A stretch of 64,000 bases of DNA from Roseateles asaccharophilus (GCF_004362405.1 NZ_SNXE01000007.1:124001-188000), one strand, 5' to 3'. Counted from the stretch's first letter, positions 44,701 to 53,338 are shown. Notes: generated by a model from the letters alone, not told the origin. A program made the numbers and translations.

Positions 44701-44877
44701 CTCCAGGGACTTGACCAGGCCCTCCAGCTTCTCGCCCTCGTGCCTTTGCAGCGCATCCCGCTCGAACTGCAGCCACCAGATGGCCCCAGCCCAGGCCAGA
44801 CCCAGCAGGACGAGCAAGCCCAGCCATTGGCGGGAGCGGCGCCCCAGGCGGGCGATGAAAGGGATGGACGGACTCAT
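41779..44877 (-). CDS. Membrane-bound PAS-PAS-GGDEF-EAL cyclic-di-GMP enzyme
   Basis: 1032 residues. A transmembrane helix near 17-35, a periplasmic sensor region of dCache type (about 40-290) and a second helix (about 300-322) precede two PAS domains (starting near 342 and 469), a GGDEF domain (DALTGLPNRRLLLDRL near 602, active-site WGGDEFVVLL near 675) and an EAL domain (DDFGTGYSSLAYLKRL near 932, EVIAEGVETR). The GGDEF motif is intact. The EAL signature reads GGELLMRW, so the catalytic glutamate is kept with Leu in place of Ala. It may both make and break cyclic-di-GMP. The gene is monocistronic, with about 190 bp to its downstream neighbour. Confidence 0.92.
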   Translation of the reverse strand: MSPSIPFIARLGRRSRQWLGLLVLLGLAWAGAIWWLQFERDALQRHEGEKLEGLVKSLEGVVAQQLIGINTALLTIDGQRAQRSGDALAQLQPLLHTLAEAMPGVHALSIMDEQGRVQASSASALPSLVEVLRPGYELARAQRPQAGRLHIAAPQIRPDGGEQTLTLTLGLRDAQGRWQGAVSALLAPSYFDAVLRTAQPSAETWSALVHEQGRLFALLPEQPRWLGEDFSARQDSVLYRHLLEGRDVSLQRMRAVVSGDLRLMSVRSVRPAGLDPRPSLVVAVGRSVHALEAPWRRQRAAVLAVGLSISLLSVLALMLWQRRQRLIFDLQQRQKQQEQEAAEWVSLALEGGALGVWDWDVASGSARFDARYCAMLGESTLESTVRSWHERLHPDDAPLVQTHLQLSLEGESDQYEAQFRMRHRDGHWIWVLSRGRVMARDAQGRVLRLVGTHLDITELRAGQDRLHSQALYTQAVLENMVDGVITVDAQGRVESLNPAACAMFGYQAHQVLGRNVSILMPEHDARQHGGYMSRYLAGGAARIIGKGRDVEGRRADGSVFPMSLAVSRIEHEGRTRFIGLTRDITERKRAEAEIERLAFYDALTGLPNRRLLLDRLRQALAASRRKARRGAVMFIDMDNFKSINDTLGHGIGDRLLQDVARRLQAVLRTDDTVARWGGDEFVVLLQDLGVQQQDAVLHAEAAAEKLLRVLGQPYTLGGQQHHSTPSIGIVLWGEEGGDCEELLKHADHAMYQAKSAGRNRLCFFDPATQAAMAERALLEAELRRAVDLQQLELHCQPQVARDGRLMGGELLMRWRHAERGFISPAQFIPLAEQTGLIAPLGEWALQQCCAWLSRWTEDPALAPLTLAVNLSALQLRQKGFLGLMQQQLARSGVPAGRLKIELTESALLEDTEAVIGLMAQLRALGLQFSLDDFGTGYSSLAYLKRLPLTQLKIDQSFVRDLLEEPNARAIARAIIQMGDSLGLEVIAEGVETRAQRDLLAEQGCHAFQGWFYGRPMPIADFEALARTWSGKV

Positions 44878-44962
44878 GGCGGGCTCAGCGAACCCGCGAC
44901 CATAGCGGCCGGCCCTGGGGCGCGGCTTGACTCACATCAAGCTGCGCCGTCGCTCAGGCGTT

Positions 44963-45751
44963 TCAGCGATGCTTGAACTCGGGCTTGCGCTTGTTCATGA
45001 AGGCATCCATGCCTTCGCGCTGATCCGCCGTACCGAACAGGGCATGGAAGTAACGACGTTCGATCTTCACCCCATCGCTCAGCGGCCCCTGGAAGGCCTG
45101 ATGCACCAACTCCTTGATCAGGGCCACCGAGGGCGCGCTGAAGCCGTTGATGGTCTCGGCCGCGGCCAGGGCCTCGTCCAGCAGCTTGTCGGCCGGCACC
45201 ACGCGTGCGACCAGACCGGCGCTCTCGGCCTCGGCCGCGTCCATCATGCGTGCGGTGAGCAGCAGGTCCATGGCCTTGCTCTTGCCCACGGCGCGCGGCA
45301 GGCGCTGAGTGCCGCCGGCACCGGGGATGATGCCCAGCTTGATCTCGGGCTGGCCGAACTTGGCACTGTCGGCGGCGATGATGAAGTCGCACATCATGGC
45401 CAGTTCGCAGCCGCCGCCCAGGGCGAAGCCGCCCACCGCGGCAATCACCGGCTTGCGCACCTGCAGAATGGTTTCCCAGTTCTTGGAGATCAGGCCGGTC
45501 TTGAAGGCGCTCATGAAGTCGTGAGGCGCCATGGTCGGGATGTCGGCCCCGGCGGCGAAGGCGCGCTCGGAGCCGGTCAGCACGATGCAGCCGACACCGT
45601 CATCGGCATCAAAGGCCAGCAGGGCCTGGCCCAGCTCGTCCATCAGCTGATCGTTCAGGGCATTGAGCTGCTTGGGCCGGTTCAGGGTGATCAGGCCGGT
45701 CTTGCGCTCACCGCTGCCACGCAGCTCGGTCAGGATGCACTCATAGCTCAT
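44963..45751 (-). CDS. Enoyl-CoA hydratase
   Basis: 262-residue crotonase-fold enzyme. The oxyanion-hole segment is AFAAGADIPTM, and both catalytic glutamates are present (GGGCELAMMCDF and FGQPEIKLGIIPGAGGTQRL), so true hydratase activity is likely, converting trans-2-enoyl-CoA to 3-hydroxyacyl-CoA in beta-oxidation. The 262-residue length is typical of bacterial enoyl-CoA hydratases of the FadB1x/PaaF group. It sits alone between the cyclic-di-GMP protein and the DUF3108 gene and its fatty-acid partner genes are not in the window. Confidence 0.92.
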   Translation of the reverse strand: MSYECILTELRGSGERKTGLITLNRPKQLNALNDQLMDELGQALLAFDADDGVGCIVLTGSERAFAAGADIPTMAPHDFMSAFKTGLISKNWETILQVRKPVIAAVGGFALGGGCELAMMCDFIIAADSAKFGQPEIKLGIIPGAGGTQRLPRAVGKSKAMDLLLTARMMDAAEAESAGLVARVVPADKLLDEALAAAETINGFSAPSVALIKELVHQAFQGPLSDGVKIERRYFHALFGTADQREGMDAFMNKRKPEFKHR

Positions 45752-45790
45752 GGGGTCTCCTCGTGATGTCTTGCTGTGGAAATTCGGCGC

Positions 45791-46963
45791 TCATTGTGCC
45801 GCCTGCAGCGGCGGCGCCTTGAGCATCAGGTCAAGATAGGTCTGTTCGTCCTGGGCAATGCGCAGGCGCAGCGGCAGGTACTGCAGGCTGGGGGCCAGCC
45901 AGACCTCGGCCTTGAGGTCCTGGGGACGGAGCTCCCGGTCGAGCAGCGGCCGCAGATGCCAGGCCGGCACCGGCCCCATGGGCGTGTCCAGCAGATCCTC
46001 GCCCAGCACCTCGTAGCGCCAGGCGTAGAGCCGGCGCGGCAGGGCCAAGGGCATGGACACGATGTGCCCGGGCGCTAGGCGCTCGCGCCCGGTCAGGAAC
46101 AGCCAGGTCAGTTGCACGAACTGGCTGGCCGCGTCCTGCACGCCCTCGGGCAGGGGCTGCGGGCTGCCATCGGCCAGGTACAGCTGCCGGGCTTGGCGAT
46201 CAAAGCGGAGCGCCACACGGCGACGCTCGCGCATCAGCATGCGGGTGTCTTCCTCGTAGCGATGGGGGCTGATGCCGGCCGCGCCCAAGAGGCCATCGCT
46301 GCTCATGCGGCGCTGGATCAGGGGCGCAAAGCGGGCCCCGACCAGGACCTCCAGATGCACCTGATAGCGCGCGCCCTGCCGCAGCCACTGCACCTCGGCT
46401 TCGCCCGTGACCTCGCCACGGTAGTTGCCGCTCAGGCGATAGCGCAGCTGGGTGGACAGCGGCCATTCCGGCCCGGGCTCGGTGGACGACTCCGCGGCGC
46501 TGGCCAGCGCCGACGCCGATGCCGATGCCGACGCCGATGCCACCTGGGCCGCTTCAGGCAGGGGCTCGGCCAAGGGCTCGGACGCAGCGCTGCCGCGGCG
46601 CTCCGGGCTTGCCGCCGCGTCGGCCACCGATGCCGCCGGCTCGGCCGGCGCCGCCACCGGCGCCTCGCTGGCCGCCAGGGCTGGCCCCGGCACCGTGATG
46701 GCCGGCTCGGGCTCCGGCCGTCTGGACTGCCCTGCGCGAGCAGCATCGGGCACCGAGACCACCGCCTGGGGACGCAACTCCTGCAAGAAGACCACAGCCA
46801 GCCGCTCAGGGAAGCGGTGGCGATCTCCACCCGTCTCCAGATGCCACAAGAGCTGACCCAGGCCCGCATGCAGGGCCAGGACCAGCGCCGCCACCAGGAG
46901 CGCCAGTCCGGTTCTGCGAGGCCAGGGACCGCGGCTCGCCGAGGGGTTCAGCCGCTCAGCCAT
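45791..46963 (-). CDS. DUF3108-family protein with Ala/Ser-rich linker
   Basis: 390 residues. An N-terminal transmembrane helix (about 15-38), then a proline/alanine-rich linker containing a run of alternating Ala-Ser (about residues 141-152), then a C-terminal DUF3108-like beta-rich domain (LRYRLSGNYRGEVTGEAEVQ, WLFLTGRERLAPGHIVSMPL, AEVWLAPSLQYLPLRLRIAQ). DUF3108 proteins are cell-envelope proteins of unknown function. The gene overlaps the M61 peptidase by 16 bp. The Ala-Ser run is encoded by a hexanucleotide repeat that could change in length without shifting the frame. Confidence 0.82.
   Translation of the reverse strand: MAERLNPSASRGPWPRRTGLALLVAALVLALHAGLGQLLWHLETGGDRHRFPERLAVVFLQELRPQAVVSVPDAARAGQSRRPEPEPAITVPGPALAASEAPVAAPAEPAASVADAAASPERRGSAASEPLAEPLPEAAQVASASASASASALASAAESSTEPGPEWPLSTQLRYRLSGNYRGEVTGEAEVQWLRQGARYQVHLEVLVGARFAPLIQRRMSSDGLLGAAGISPHRYEEDTRMLMRERRRVALRFDRQARQLYLADGSPQPLPEGVQDAASQFVQLTWLFLTGRERLAPGHIVSMPLALPRRLYAWRYEVLGEDLLDTPMGPVPAWHLRPLLDRELRPQDLKAEVWLAPSLQYLPLRLRIAQDEQTYLDLMLKAPPLQAAQ
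46509..46541. repeat. Short hexanucleotide-type tandem repeat in the DUF3108 gene
   Basis: Five and a half imperfect units of GCCGAY (GCCGAC/GCCGAT), encoding alternating Ala and Ser on the minus strand. Unit length is a multiple of three, so slippage would lengthen or shorten the linker in frame. Confidence 0.75.
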
Positions 46964-48705
46964 GCACGACGCAGGCTCAGCGCCCGCGCCGAGGGTTTGT
47001 CGGCCGGGCTCAGGCGCACCGGGGCCTCCGCCTGCCCCTCCAGGGGAAGGTCAAGCGCCAGCTCCAGGAGGCGCTGGTCCCGCGCCAGCAGCAGGGCCAG
47101 GCGCTGAGGCGCCTCGGGGCGCAGGGTCAGCAGGGCCTCCTCCAGCTTGCGCAGGCGCCAGCCATTGCAGGCCAGGATTTCATCGCCCGCGGCCAGACCG
47201 GCACGCTGAGCCGCGGAGCCCTGCAAGACCTGCTTGATGCCCAGACCCTCGCCGCCCTTGTCCAGGCGCAGTCCCAGACGGCGGGCCAGGCAGATCTTGT
47301 CGCTCCCCCAGCGTAGGCCCAGGCGCTCCAGCAGCACCGGCAGGGGCAGATCGTCGGTGCCATGGACCCAGTGACGCAGCTCATCGGCACGGGCCGGGCC
47401 TCCTAGCTCGGCCGCGGCTTCCAGAATCTGCGCCTCACTCACCGGGCCGCCAGCGCTGCGCTGCCAGAGCAGGCGCATCAAGTCGTCCAGGCTGCTGGCC
47501 TGTGCCTCACTGCTGCGCAGGCTCAGATCCAGCGCCCAGGCCAGCAGGGCGCCCTTGGCGTAGTAGCTCACCGTGCTGTTGGGCGTGTTCTCGTCGGGGC
47601 GGTAGTAGCGCACCCAGGCATCGAAGCTGGCCTGGGCCAGGCTCTGCTGGCGCCGCCCGGGTGCGGCCAGCACGGCATTGAGCGTGCCGCTCATCAGCTT
47701 GAGGTAGCGGGCCTCGTCGATCAGGCCGGTACGCAGCAGGAAGAGATCGTCGTAGTAGGAGGTGAAGCCCTCAAAGAACCAGAGCAGCTCCGTGTAGTTC
47801 TCCTGCTCGTAGTCGTAGCGCTCGAACTCGGCCGGGCGCAGACGCTTGACGTTCCAGGTGTGGAAGTACTCATGGCTGACGAGTCCCAGCAGGCGCACAT
47901 AGCCGTCGCTGAGGTCCGGCTGCCCGAGCACGGGCAGGTCCCGGCGTGACGCGATCAGGGCGGTGCTAGCCCGATGCTCCAGGCCGCCATAGCCCTCGTC
48001 CACCGCGTTGAGCAGGAAGACATAGCGTTCGAAGGGCGGCTTGCCGCAAGACGCCACGCCCGAACCGCGTCGCCCATGCCAGAAAGCGATCTGGGCCTCG
48101 CACAGGCGCTGGGTGTCGGCCAGCAGACGGTCGGCATCGAACACCGGCAGAGCGCCCGCCACCACCAGCTCATGGGGCACGCCGCCGGCCACGAACTCGC
48201 CGCGCCAGAAGCGGCCCAGCTCAAAGGGATGATCCAGCAGCTCGTCGTAGTCGGCCGCCTGATAACGCCCCTGCTCGACGGCCATGGCCGTGGCCACCTG
48301 CCAACCCGCGGGCAAGGGGCCCAGCTCGATGGCATGGGGTTCCTGCTCGCGCCCCTGGACCCGCAGACACAGGCTGCTGGGGTTGAAGAAGCCGCGCTGT
48401 GCGTCCAGAAAGGCCGCGCGCACGGACGAGTCGAAGGCATAGACCTGGTAGCTCAGCACCAGGGCCGCCCGGCCCTGGCAGTCCACCTGCCAGGCATTCT
48501 TGCGCAGCTGACGCAGCCCCAGCTCACGCTGTCCCTGGCGCGCGCTCAAGCCCTGCAGATGGCGGGCGAACTCGCGCACCAGATAACTGCCGGGAATCCA
48601 GACCGGCAGGCTCAGGGTCAGCCGATCGGACGGCGCGGGAATCGTGAGGGTGACCTGGAACAGATGCGCGTGGGCATCGGCAATCTCGACGCGATAGACG
48701 ATCAT
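46948..48705 (-). CDS. M61-family glycyl aminopeptidase-like protease with PDZ domain
   Basis: 585 residues. The zinc motif is SHEYFHTWNVKRL (HExxH near residue 280), with the third ligand expected in FFEGFTSYYDDLFLLRTG. An N-terminal beta-sandwich (VTLTIPAPSDRLTLSLPVWI) and a C-terminal PDZ domain (GLGIKQVLQGSAAQRAGLAAGDEILACNG, about 488-540) match M61 peptidases. No signal peptide is obvious, so it may be cytoplasmic. It overlaps the DUF3108 gene by 16 bp and lies just downstream of the DUF3429 gene (2-bp gap). Confidence 0.9.
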   Translation of the reverse strand: MIVYRVEIADAHAHLFQVTLTIPAPSDRLTLSLPVWIPGSYLVREFARHLQGLSARQGQRELGLRQLRKNAWQVDCQGRAALVLSYQVYAFDSSVRAAFLDAQRGFFNPSSLCLRVQGREQEPHAIELGPLPAGWQVATAMAVEQGRYQAADYDELLDHPFELGRFWRGEFVAGGVPHELVVAGALPVFDADRLLADTQRLCEAQIAFWHGRRGSGVASCGKPPFERYVFLLNAVDEGYGGLEHRASTALIASRRDLPVLGQPDLSDGYVRLLGLVSHEYFHTWNVKRLRPAEFERYDYEQENYTELLWFFEGFTSYYDDLFLLRTGLIDEARYLKLMSGTLNAVLAAPGRRQQSLAQASFDAWVRYYRPDENTPNSTVSYYAKGALLAWALDLSLRSSEAQASSLDDLMRLLWQRSAGGPVSEAQILEAAAELGGPARADELRHWVHGTDDLPLPVLLERLGLRWGSDKICLARRLGLRLDKGGEGLGIKQVLQGSAAQRAGLAAGDEILACNGWRLRKLEEALLTLRPEAPQRLALLLARDQRLLELALDLPLEGQAEAPVRLSPADKPSARALSLRRAWLSG

Positions 48706-48707
48706 CG

Positions 48708-49178
48708 TCAGCTACCCGCAGCCCCCAGGAAGCAGCACAGCGCGGCCACGGCGCTGAGGCGAAAGCGCAGGGTCAACCACGCCGAGGCCCCCAGGCCGGG
48801 GTACAGGCGCCGGTCCACCAGATAGCAGATCACCAGCATCAGGCCATGCAGCACCAGACCGGCATAAGCCGGCATCACCACCGCCACCCAGGCCAGCAGG
48901 GAGGGCACCACGCCCCAGACAAAGGGCATGGGCGAGGGAATCTGCTGGCGCATGGCCAATCCCCAGTGGATGCCGCCCAGAAAACTCAGGATCAGGGCGG
49001 CATAGGCCGACAGGCCCAGGGCCACGAAGGCATGGGCCTCCAGGCTGTAGCCGGCCAGCAACCAGATCAGCAAGGCCCCCAGCACAAAGGGAATCAGCCC
49101 GGCATAGCCCAGGCGCAAGGCCACCGGATTCAGGGGTAAGGGGCGGCCGGACTCGGCGGCCAGGGCGGCGGAGGGCAT
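48708..49178 (-). CDS. DUF3429-family membrane protein
   Basis: 156 residues with about five hydrophobic helices (LGYAGLIPFVLGALLIWLLA, HAFVALGLSAYAALILSFLG, LLAWVAVVMPAYAGLVLHGL). The central GGIHWGLAMRQ motif is characteristic of the DUF3429 family of small inner-membrane proteins of unknown function. It may form a transcription unit with the M61 peptidase gene (2-bp gap). No substrate or role can be read from the sequence. Confidence 0.85.
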   Translation of the reverse strand: MPSAALAAESGRPLPLNPVALRLGYAGLIPFVLGALLIWLLAGYSLEAHAFVALGLSAYAALILSFLGGIHWGLAMRQQIPSPMPFVWGVVPSLLAWVAVVMPAYAGLVLHGLMLVICYLVDRRLYPGLGASAWLTLRFRLSAVAALCCFLGAAGS

Positions 49179-49224
49179 GGCGTGAGGCTTGCGATAAGTG
49201 ATAAAGGGGGAGCGGGCCGTGGCC

Positions 49225-49956
49225 TCAGGAACCGGAGGCCGCCTTCAGCGCCGCCAGGCGACGCTCCAGCTGCTCGGCGCTGATGGCGCCCGGCACGCGG
49301 CTGCCATCCTCGAAGATCACGGCCGGCGTGCCATTGACCATATGCTTGCGCGCCAGCGCCAGATTGCGCTCCACGGCGGCATCGTCGCAACTCGCGGCCG
49401 CCTTGGGCGGCAGCTTGTTGTCCAGCATCCAGGCCAGCCAGGTGGCCTGCGAATCCTTGGCGCACCAGATATTGCGCGACTTCTCGGCCGAATCACCGCC
49501 CAGGATGGGAATCAGGAAGGTGTAGACCGTGATGTCCTTGAGCTCCTGCAGGCTGCGCTCGAAACGCTTGCAATAGCCGCAGTTCGGGTCGGCGAAGACG
49601 GCGATGCGACGCGTGCCCTTGCCGTTCTTCCAGACCAGGGCATCCTTGAGCGGCAGCGCGGAGAAATCGATCTGGTTGAGCTTGGCCAGACGCTCCTCGG
49701 TGAGATTGCGCCGCCCCTTCAGGTCGATCAGCTCGCCCTCGATCAGAAAGCTGCCGCTGGCATCGGTGTAGCGGATCTCATTGCCGGCGCGGATCTCCCA
49801 CAGACCCGGCATGGCCGACTGGCGCACCTCGTCGAGCTTGGGCCAGTTGGGCATGCGCTCGGCGATGTTCTTGCGGATCTGGGCCTCGCTGGCCAAGGCC
49901 AGCGGTGCAGCGGCCAGAAGGCTCAGGGCCAGGGCCGTGTAGGTCAGAAGCTTCAT
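49225..49956 (-). CDS. dsbC: Thiol:disulfide interchange protein, DsbC family
   Basis: 243 residues. Signal peptide (1-22, ending PLALA), N-terminal dimerisation domain (about 25-90, IRKNIAERMPNWPKLDEV) and thioredoxin-fold domain with active site DPNCGYCKRFERSL (CGYC) and cis-proline segment MVNGTPAVIFEDG. It isomerises wrong disulfides in periplasmic proteins. It is likely followed on the minus strand by the DUF3429 and M61 genes and preceded by the UbiH-type gene (45-bp gap), an order I recall for Burkholderiales. DsbG is less likely given the CGYC motif and length. Confidence 0.93.
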   Translation of the reverse strand: MKLLTYTALALSLLAAAPLALASEAQIRKNIAERMPNWPKLDEVRQSAMPGLWEIRAGNEIRYTDASGSFLIEGELIDLKGRRNLTEERLAKLNQIDFSALPLKDALVWKNGKGTRRIAVFADPNCGYCKRFERSLQELKDITVYTFLIPILGGDSAEKSRNIWCAKDSQATWLAWMLDNKLPPKAAASCDDAAVERNLALARKHMVNGTPAVIFEDGSRVPGAISAEQLERRLAALKAASGS

Positions 49957-50001
49957 ATCGGGTGCTCGGTCGGGAGAGGAGAACGTAGGGGACGGGCCGC
50001 C

Positions 50002-51126
50002 TCAGGCGCCCAGGGCCCGCGCCGTCAGCCAGCGCTTCAGGGGCGGGAGTTGGTTCAGCAGGCCCATGCCACGGTTGCGCAGCTCGCGCAGACCCGGAGT
50101 CTCGCTCGCAAACAGGCGCAGCAGACCGTCGGTGAGCTCACCCATGGCCAGGGTGGGTGCCAGGCGCGCACGCTCATAGCGGCGCAGCAGGCGCTCGTCG
50201 CCCAGGGGGCGCCAGGCCTCGCGCTCGCGCAGCACCTGGGCCAGGGCGGCCACATCGGCCAGGCCCAGATTCAGCCCCTGACCGGCCAGGGGATGGACCA
50301 CATGGGCCGCGTCGCCCAGCAGGGCCCAGCCGGGACCGCTGACGCGATCGGCCCGACCCAGACTCAGCGGCCAGGCGGCCCGGCCGCTGGCCAGGCGCAG
50401 CGGTCCCACGGCGCCCTCGGTGGCTTGCAGCAGGGCCGATTCGAATTCCGCCGGGCCGGCGGCCAGCAGTTCCTGGGCGCGCTCGCTGGGCAGGGACCAG
50501 ACCAGGCCGTAGGAGCACTCGGCCTGCGGCCGCTCGAAGGGCAGCAGGGCCAGCACATCGGGAGCGCGGAACCACTGGCGGGCCCCCCCCTGATGCGGCT
50601 GCTCCACCACCAGGCGGGCGGCAATCGCCTGCTGGCCATAGCCATGTCGCTCAAAACGCACACCCAGGGCCTCGCGGGCCTCGGATTCCTTGCCCTCGCA
50701 CAGGGCCGTCAGCGCCGCCGGCACCGGCGCGCTGACCCGTCGCACATGGGGCGCGAAGCTCAGGGCGGCGCCAAGCTGCTGTTCCAGGGTCGCGGCGTCC
50801 ACAATATGGGCCAGCTCGCCCACGCCCTGCTGCCAGGCGGAGAAGGCCAGGCGGCCAGCGGCCTGGTCGCCGTGGATCTGCATCTCGTAGACGGGGCTCC
50901 AGGCCTCGCGCGGCAGGGTCTCCCAGACCCGCAGCTCGCGCAGCAGGGCCACCGAGCTGGCGTTCAGGGCATAGGTGCGCAGGTCTTCGCTGCGGGCCGG
51001 CTGTTCGCGGCCGAGCAGGGCCACGCGCAGGCCCTGGGCCGAGAGGGCCAGGGCCAGGGCGCGGCCCACACAGCCATCGCCGCGCACCAGCACATCGAAC
51101 ACTTCTCGCTCTTGCATGGGGGGCAT
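50002..51126 (-). CDS. UbiH/UbiF/COQ6-family FAD-dependent hydroxylase
   Basis: 374 residues. FAD-binding GxGxxG-like motif VLVRGDGCVGRALALALSAQG at the N-terminus and the second FAD motif LLGDAAHVVHPLAGQGLNLG near residue 280 place it in the aromatic hydroxylase family of ubiquinone biosynthesis. The particular ring position (UbiH, UbiF or UbiI) cannot be decided. The start may be ATG 51126 or the in-frame ATG 51117, which follows three codons later. It is divergent from ychF; the intergenic region is only 56 bp. Confidence 0.87.
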   Translation of the reverse strand: MPPMQEREVFDVLVRGDGCVGRALALALSAQGLRVALLGREQPARSEDLRTYALNASSVALLRELRVWETLPREAWSPVYEMQIHGDQAAGRLAFSAWQQGVGELAHIVDAATLEQQLGAALSFAPHVRRVSAPVPAALTALCEGKESEAREALGVRFERHGYGQQAIAARLVVEQPHQGGARQWFRAPDVLALLPFERPQAECSYGLVWSLPSERAQELLAAGPAEFESALLQATEGAVGPLRLASGRAAWPLSLGRADRVSGPGWALLGDAAHVVHPLAGQGLNLGLADVAALAQVLREREAWRPLGDERLLRRYERARLAPTLAMGELTDGLLRLFASETPGLRELRNRGMGLLNQLPPLKRWLTARALGA

Positions 51127-51140
51127 TGTAGGCAGGCCGC

Positions 51141-51146
51141 TAAAAT
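51141..51146 (+). promoter_or_regulatory. Putative -10 element of ychF
   Basis: TAAAAT in the context CCGCTAAAATC, 36 bp before the ychF start codon, nearly identical to the element in front of lysS. A -35 hexamer at the right spacing is not evident. Confidence 0.4.
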
Positions 51147-51182
51147 CCCCGTTTTACATCCGGCCCCCAGCGAAAGTCCCCC

Positions 51183-52274
51183 ATGAGCCTCAAATGCGGC
51201 ATCGTGGGCCTGCCCAATGTCGGCAAGTCCACTCTCTTCAACGCCCTGACCAAGGCCGGCATCGCCGCCGAGAACTATCCCTTCTGCACCATCGAGCCCA
51301 ATGTGGGCGTGGTGGAGCTGCCAGACCCGCGCCTGCAGCAGCTGGCCGAGGTGGTCAAGCCCGAGCGCATCGTGCCGGCCATCGTGGAGTTCGTGGACAT
51401 CGCCGGCCTGGTGGCGGGCGCCTCCAAGGGCGAAGGCCTGGGCAACCAGTTCCTCTCCCACATCCGCGAGACCGACGCCATCGTCAATGTGGTGCGCTGC
51501 TTCGAGGATCCGAATGTGATCCATGTGAACGGCAAGGTCGACCCGATCTCGGACATCGAGGTCATCCAGACCGAGCTCTGCCTGGCCGACCTGGGCACCG
51601 TGGACAAGAGCCTGGTGCGCTACAACAAGGTGGCCCGCGCCGGTGACAAGGAGGCGCAAGCCCTGGTCAAGGTGTTGGAGAAGTGCCAGGCGGCACTGAA
51701 CGAGGCCAAGCCGGTGCGCTCCATCGACTTCAGCAAGGAAGAGCTGGTCCTGCTCAAGCCCCTGTGCCTGATCACGGCCAAGCCGGCCATGTTCGTGGGC
51801 AATGTGGCCGAGGACGGTTTCGAGAACAACCCCTTCCTGGACCGCCTCAAGGAATACGCCGCGGCCCAGAAGGGCCCGGTGGTGGCCATCTGCGCCAAGA
51901 CCGAGGCCGAGCTGGCCGAGATGAGCGATGAAGACCGCGCCATGTTCCTGGCCGAGATGGGCCAGGACGAGCCGGGCCTGAACCGCCTGATCCGCGCCGG
52001 CTTCAGCCTGCTGGGTCTGCAGACCTACTTCACTGCCGGCGTGAAGGAAGTGCGCGCCTGGACCATCCATATCGGTGACACCGCGCCCCAGGCGGCCGGC
52101 GTGATCCACACCGACTTCGAGCGCGGCTTCATCCGCGCCCAGACCATCGCCTTCGAGGATTTCATCCAGTACAAGGGCGAGGCCGGGGCCAAGGAAGCCG
52201 GCAAGATGCGTGCCGAAGGCAAGGACTACGTCGTCAAGGACGGCGACGTGCTGAACTTCCTGTTCAACGTCTAA
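51183..52274 (+). CDS. ychF: Redox-regulated P-loop ATPase YchF
   Basis: 363 residues. G1 loop [15 protein letters not shown]3-like [20 protein letters not shown], a coiled-coil helical insertion (about 130-200) and a C-terminal TGS domain ([20 protein letters not shown]; ends [12 protein letters not shown]). It is a ribosome-associated Obg-family protein that prefers ATP to GTP. The length and termini are standard. It is followed by a strong hairpin and is convergent with the HDOD gene. Confidence 0.97.
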   Translation: MSLKCGIVGLPNVGKSTLFNALTKAGIAAENYPFCTIEPNVGVVELPDPRLQQLAEVVKPERIVPAIVEFVDIAGLVAGASKGEGLGNQFLSHIRETDAIVNVVRCFEDPNVIHVNGKVDPISDIEVIQTELCLADLGTVDKSLVRYNKVARAGDKEAQALVKVLEKCQAALNEAKPVRSIDFSKEELVLLKPLCLITAKPAMFVGNVAEDGFENNPFLDRLKEYAAAQKGPVVAICAKTEAELAEMSDEDRAMFLAEMGQDEPGLNRLIRAGFSLLGLQTYFTAGVKEVRAWTIHIGDTAPQAAGVIHTDFERGFIRAQTIAFEDFIQYKGEAGAKEAGKMRAEGKDYVVKDGDVLNFLFNV

Positions 52275-52282
52275 ACCTGCGT

Positions 52283-52309
52283 GCAAGGGCCGGCAGCGTC
52301 GGCCCTTGC
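52283..52309. terminator. Hairpin between convergent ychF and HDOD genes
   Basis: Ten-base perfect inverted repeat (GCAAGGGCCG / CGGCCCTTGC) with a seven-base loop, 8 bp after the ychF stop and 7 bp before the HDOD stop. There is no T run, so termination strength is uncertain; it may serve both directions. Confidence 0.6.
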
Positions 52310-52316
52310 CACCGGT

Positions 52317-53150
52317 TCAATGCAAGAGGCTGTCCACATCGGCGCCCAGATCGCCGGCCGCCTCGATCTTGCTGCGCAAGAAGTCCAGATCCAGGTGCAG
52401 ATGCGCCAGCAGCTCAGGCACGGCGACTTGCATGGCCTGTACCGGATCGTCATGGTGCTCGGCAGCATCGGCCAAGACCTCGGCCAGGTGCAGCACCGCG
52501 GCCATCAGTGAGAAGGGCTTGATCTCCAGCGGCGTGTTGGCATCTTTGAAGGCCTCGACCATCTTGTCCGGGAAGTGCCAGCGCTGGGCCAGCACGGCCG
52601 TCACATCGGCATGGGTGCAGCCGAAGCGATACATCTCCAGCGAGAAGCGGCTGCCCGGCTCGGCGGCATGAGCCTCCACATCGGCCACCAGGGCCGGCTC
52701 GCTCATGGCCATCAGCAACTGCCCCGTGCGCAGCATCAGGCCGGCCAGATAGGCGGTGTCCGCATCCAGTTGCAACACCCGCGAGAGCACACGGGCATAG
52801 CCGGCGGTCATGATGCCGTGGCGCCAGAACAGGGCCCGATCCAGACCTGACACCAAGGGGAACGCCCCGGAGATGCAGGCCGCCAGCGAAAGGTTGCGCA
52901 GCTTGTCCATGCCCAGGGCATGGGCCGCGTCCTCCAGGGTCGCCACATTGTGGGAGGGGCTGTAGTGCGCCGAGTTGGCGAGCCGCAGCACCTTGGCGGC
53001 CAGCGTGGAGTCCTTGCCCACCAGCTCGGCGATGGCAGCCAGGCTGATGTTCTCGTCGTCAAAGCTCTTCAGCAAACGACTGGCCACCTCGGGCATGGTG
53101 GGCAGGGCCTTGTGGTTCTTGGTGAAAAACTGTTCGGCAAGGGCGCTCAC
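52317..53150 (-). CDS. HDOD-domain signalling protein
   Basis: 277 residues starting with GTG at 53148-53150, six bases after a good ribosome-binding site (AAGGAG at 53157-53162). This excludes the longer open frame to 53297. The HDOD domain shows LPTMPEVASRLLKSFDDENI, SLAAIAELVGKDSTLAAKVLRLANS and TLEDAAHALGMDKLRNLSLA. Such domains are HD-like but lack metal-dependent phosphodiesterase residues, and in many proteobacteria act in regulation of motility or biofilm. No further domain is attached. No ligand is evident. Confidence 0.9.
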   Translation of the reverse strand: MSALAEQFFTKNHKALPTMPEVASRLLKSFDDENISLAAIAELVGKDSTLAAKVLRLANSAHYSPSHNVATLEDAAHALGMDKLRNLSLAACISGAFPLVSGLDRALFWRHGIMTAGYARVLSRVLQLDADTAYLAGLMLRTGQLLMAMSEPALVADVEAHAAEPGSRFSLEMYRFGCTHADVTAVLAQRWHFPDKMVEAFKDANTPLEIKPFSLMAAVLHLAEVLADAAEHHDDPVQAMQVAVPELLAHLHLDLDFLRSKIEAAGDLGADVDSLLH

Positions 53151-53338
53151 GACGATCTCCTTCGGTTCTGGGGATGATGTCCGGGCGGCCTCAGCATCGC
53201 CGTGGCCGTTGACCCAGTCTAGGCATATGCCGTCGCATGCGGAACCAGGACCCAGCGCTTCGGCGACAAGTCGGCCTGCCCTGTGCCAAACGCGCAACGC
53301 TCAGCTGCGGCGCGACGGCCGGGTGCCAGAGCTGCGCC

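Noticed and set aside
46509-46541. Phase-variable repeat switching the DUF3108 gene
   Set aside because: The unit is six bases and imperfect, so changes stay in frame and only alter linker length; on/off switching is not expected.
49198-51186. Plus-strand open frame of 662 codons opposite dsbC and the UbiH-type gene
   Set aside because: Both minus-strand genes have complete motifs over the whole stretch; the plus frame is Gln/Gly/His-rich without any domain.
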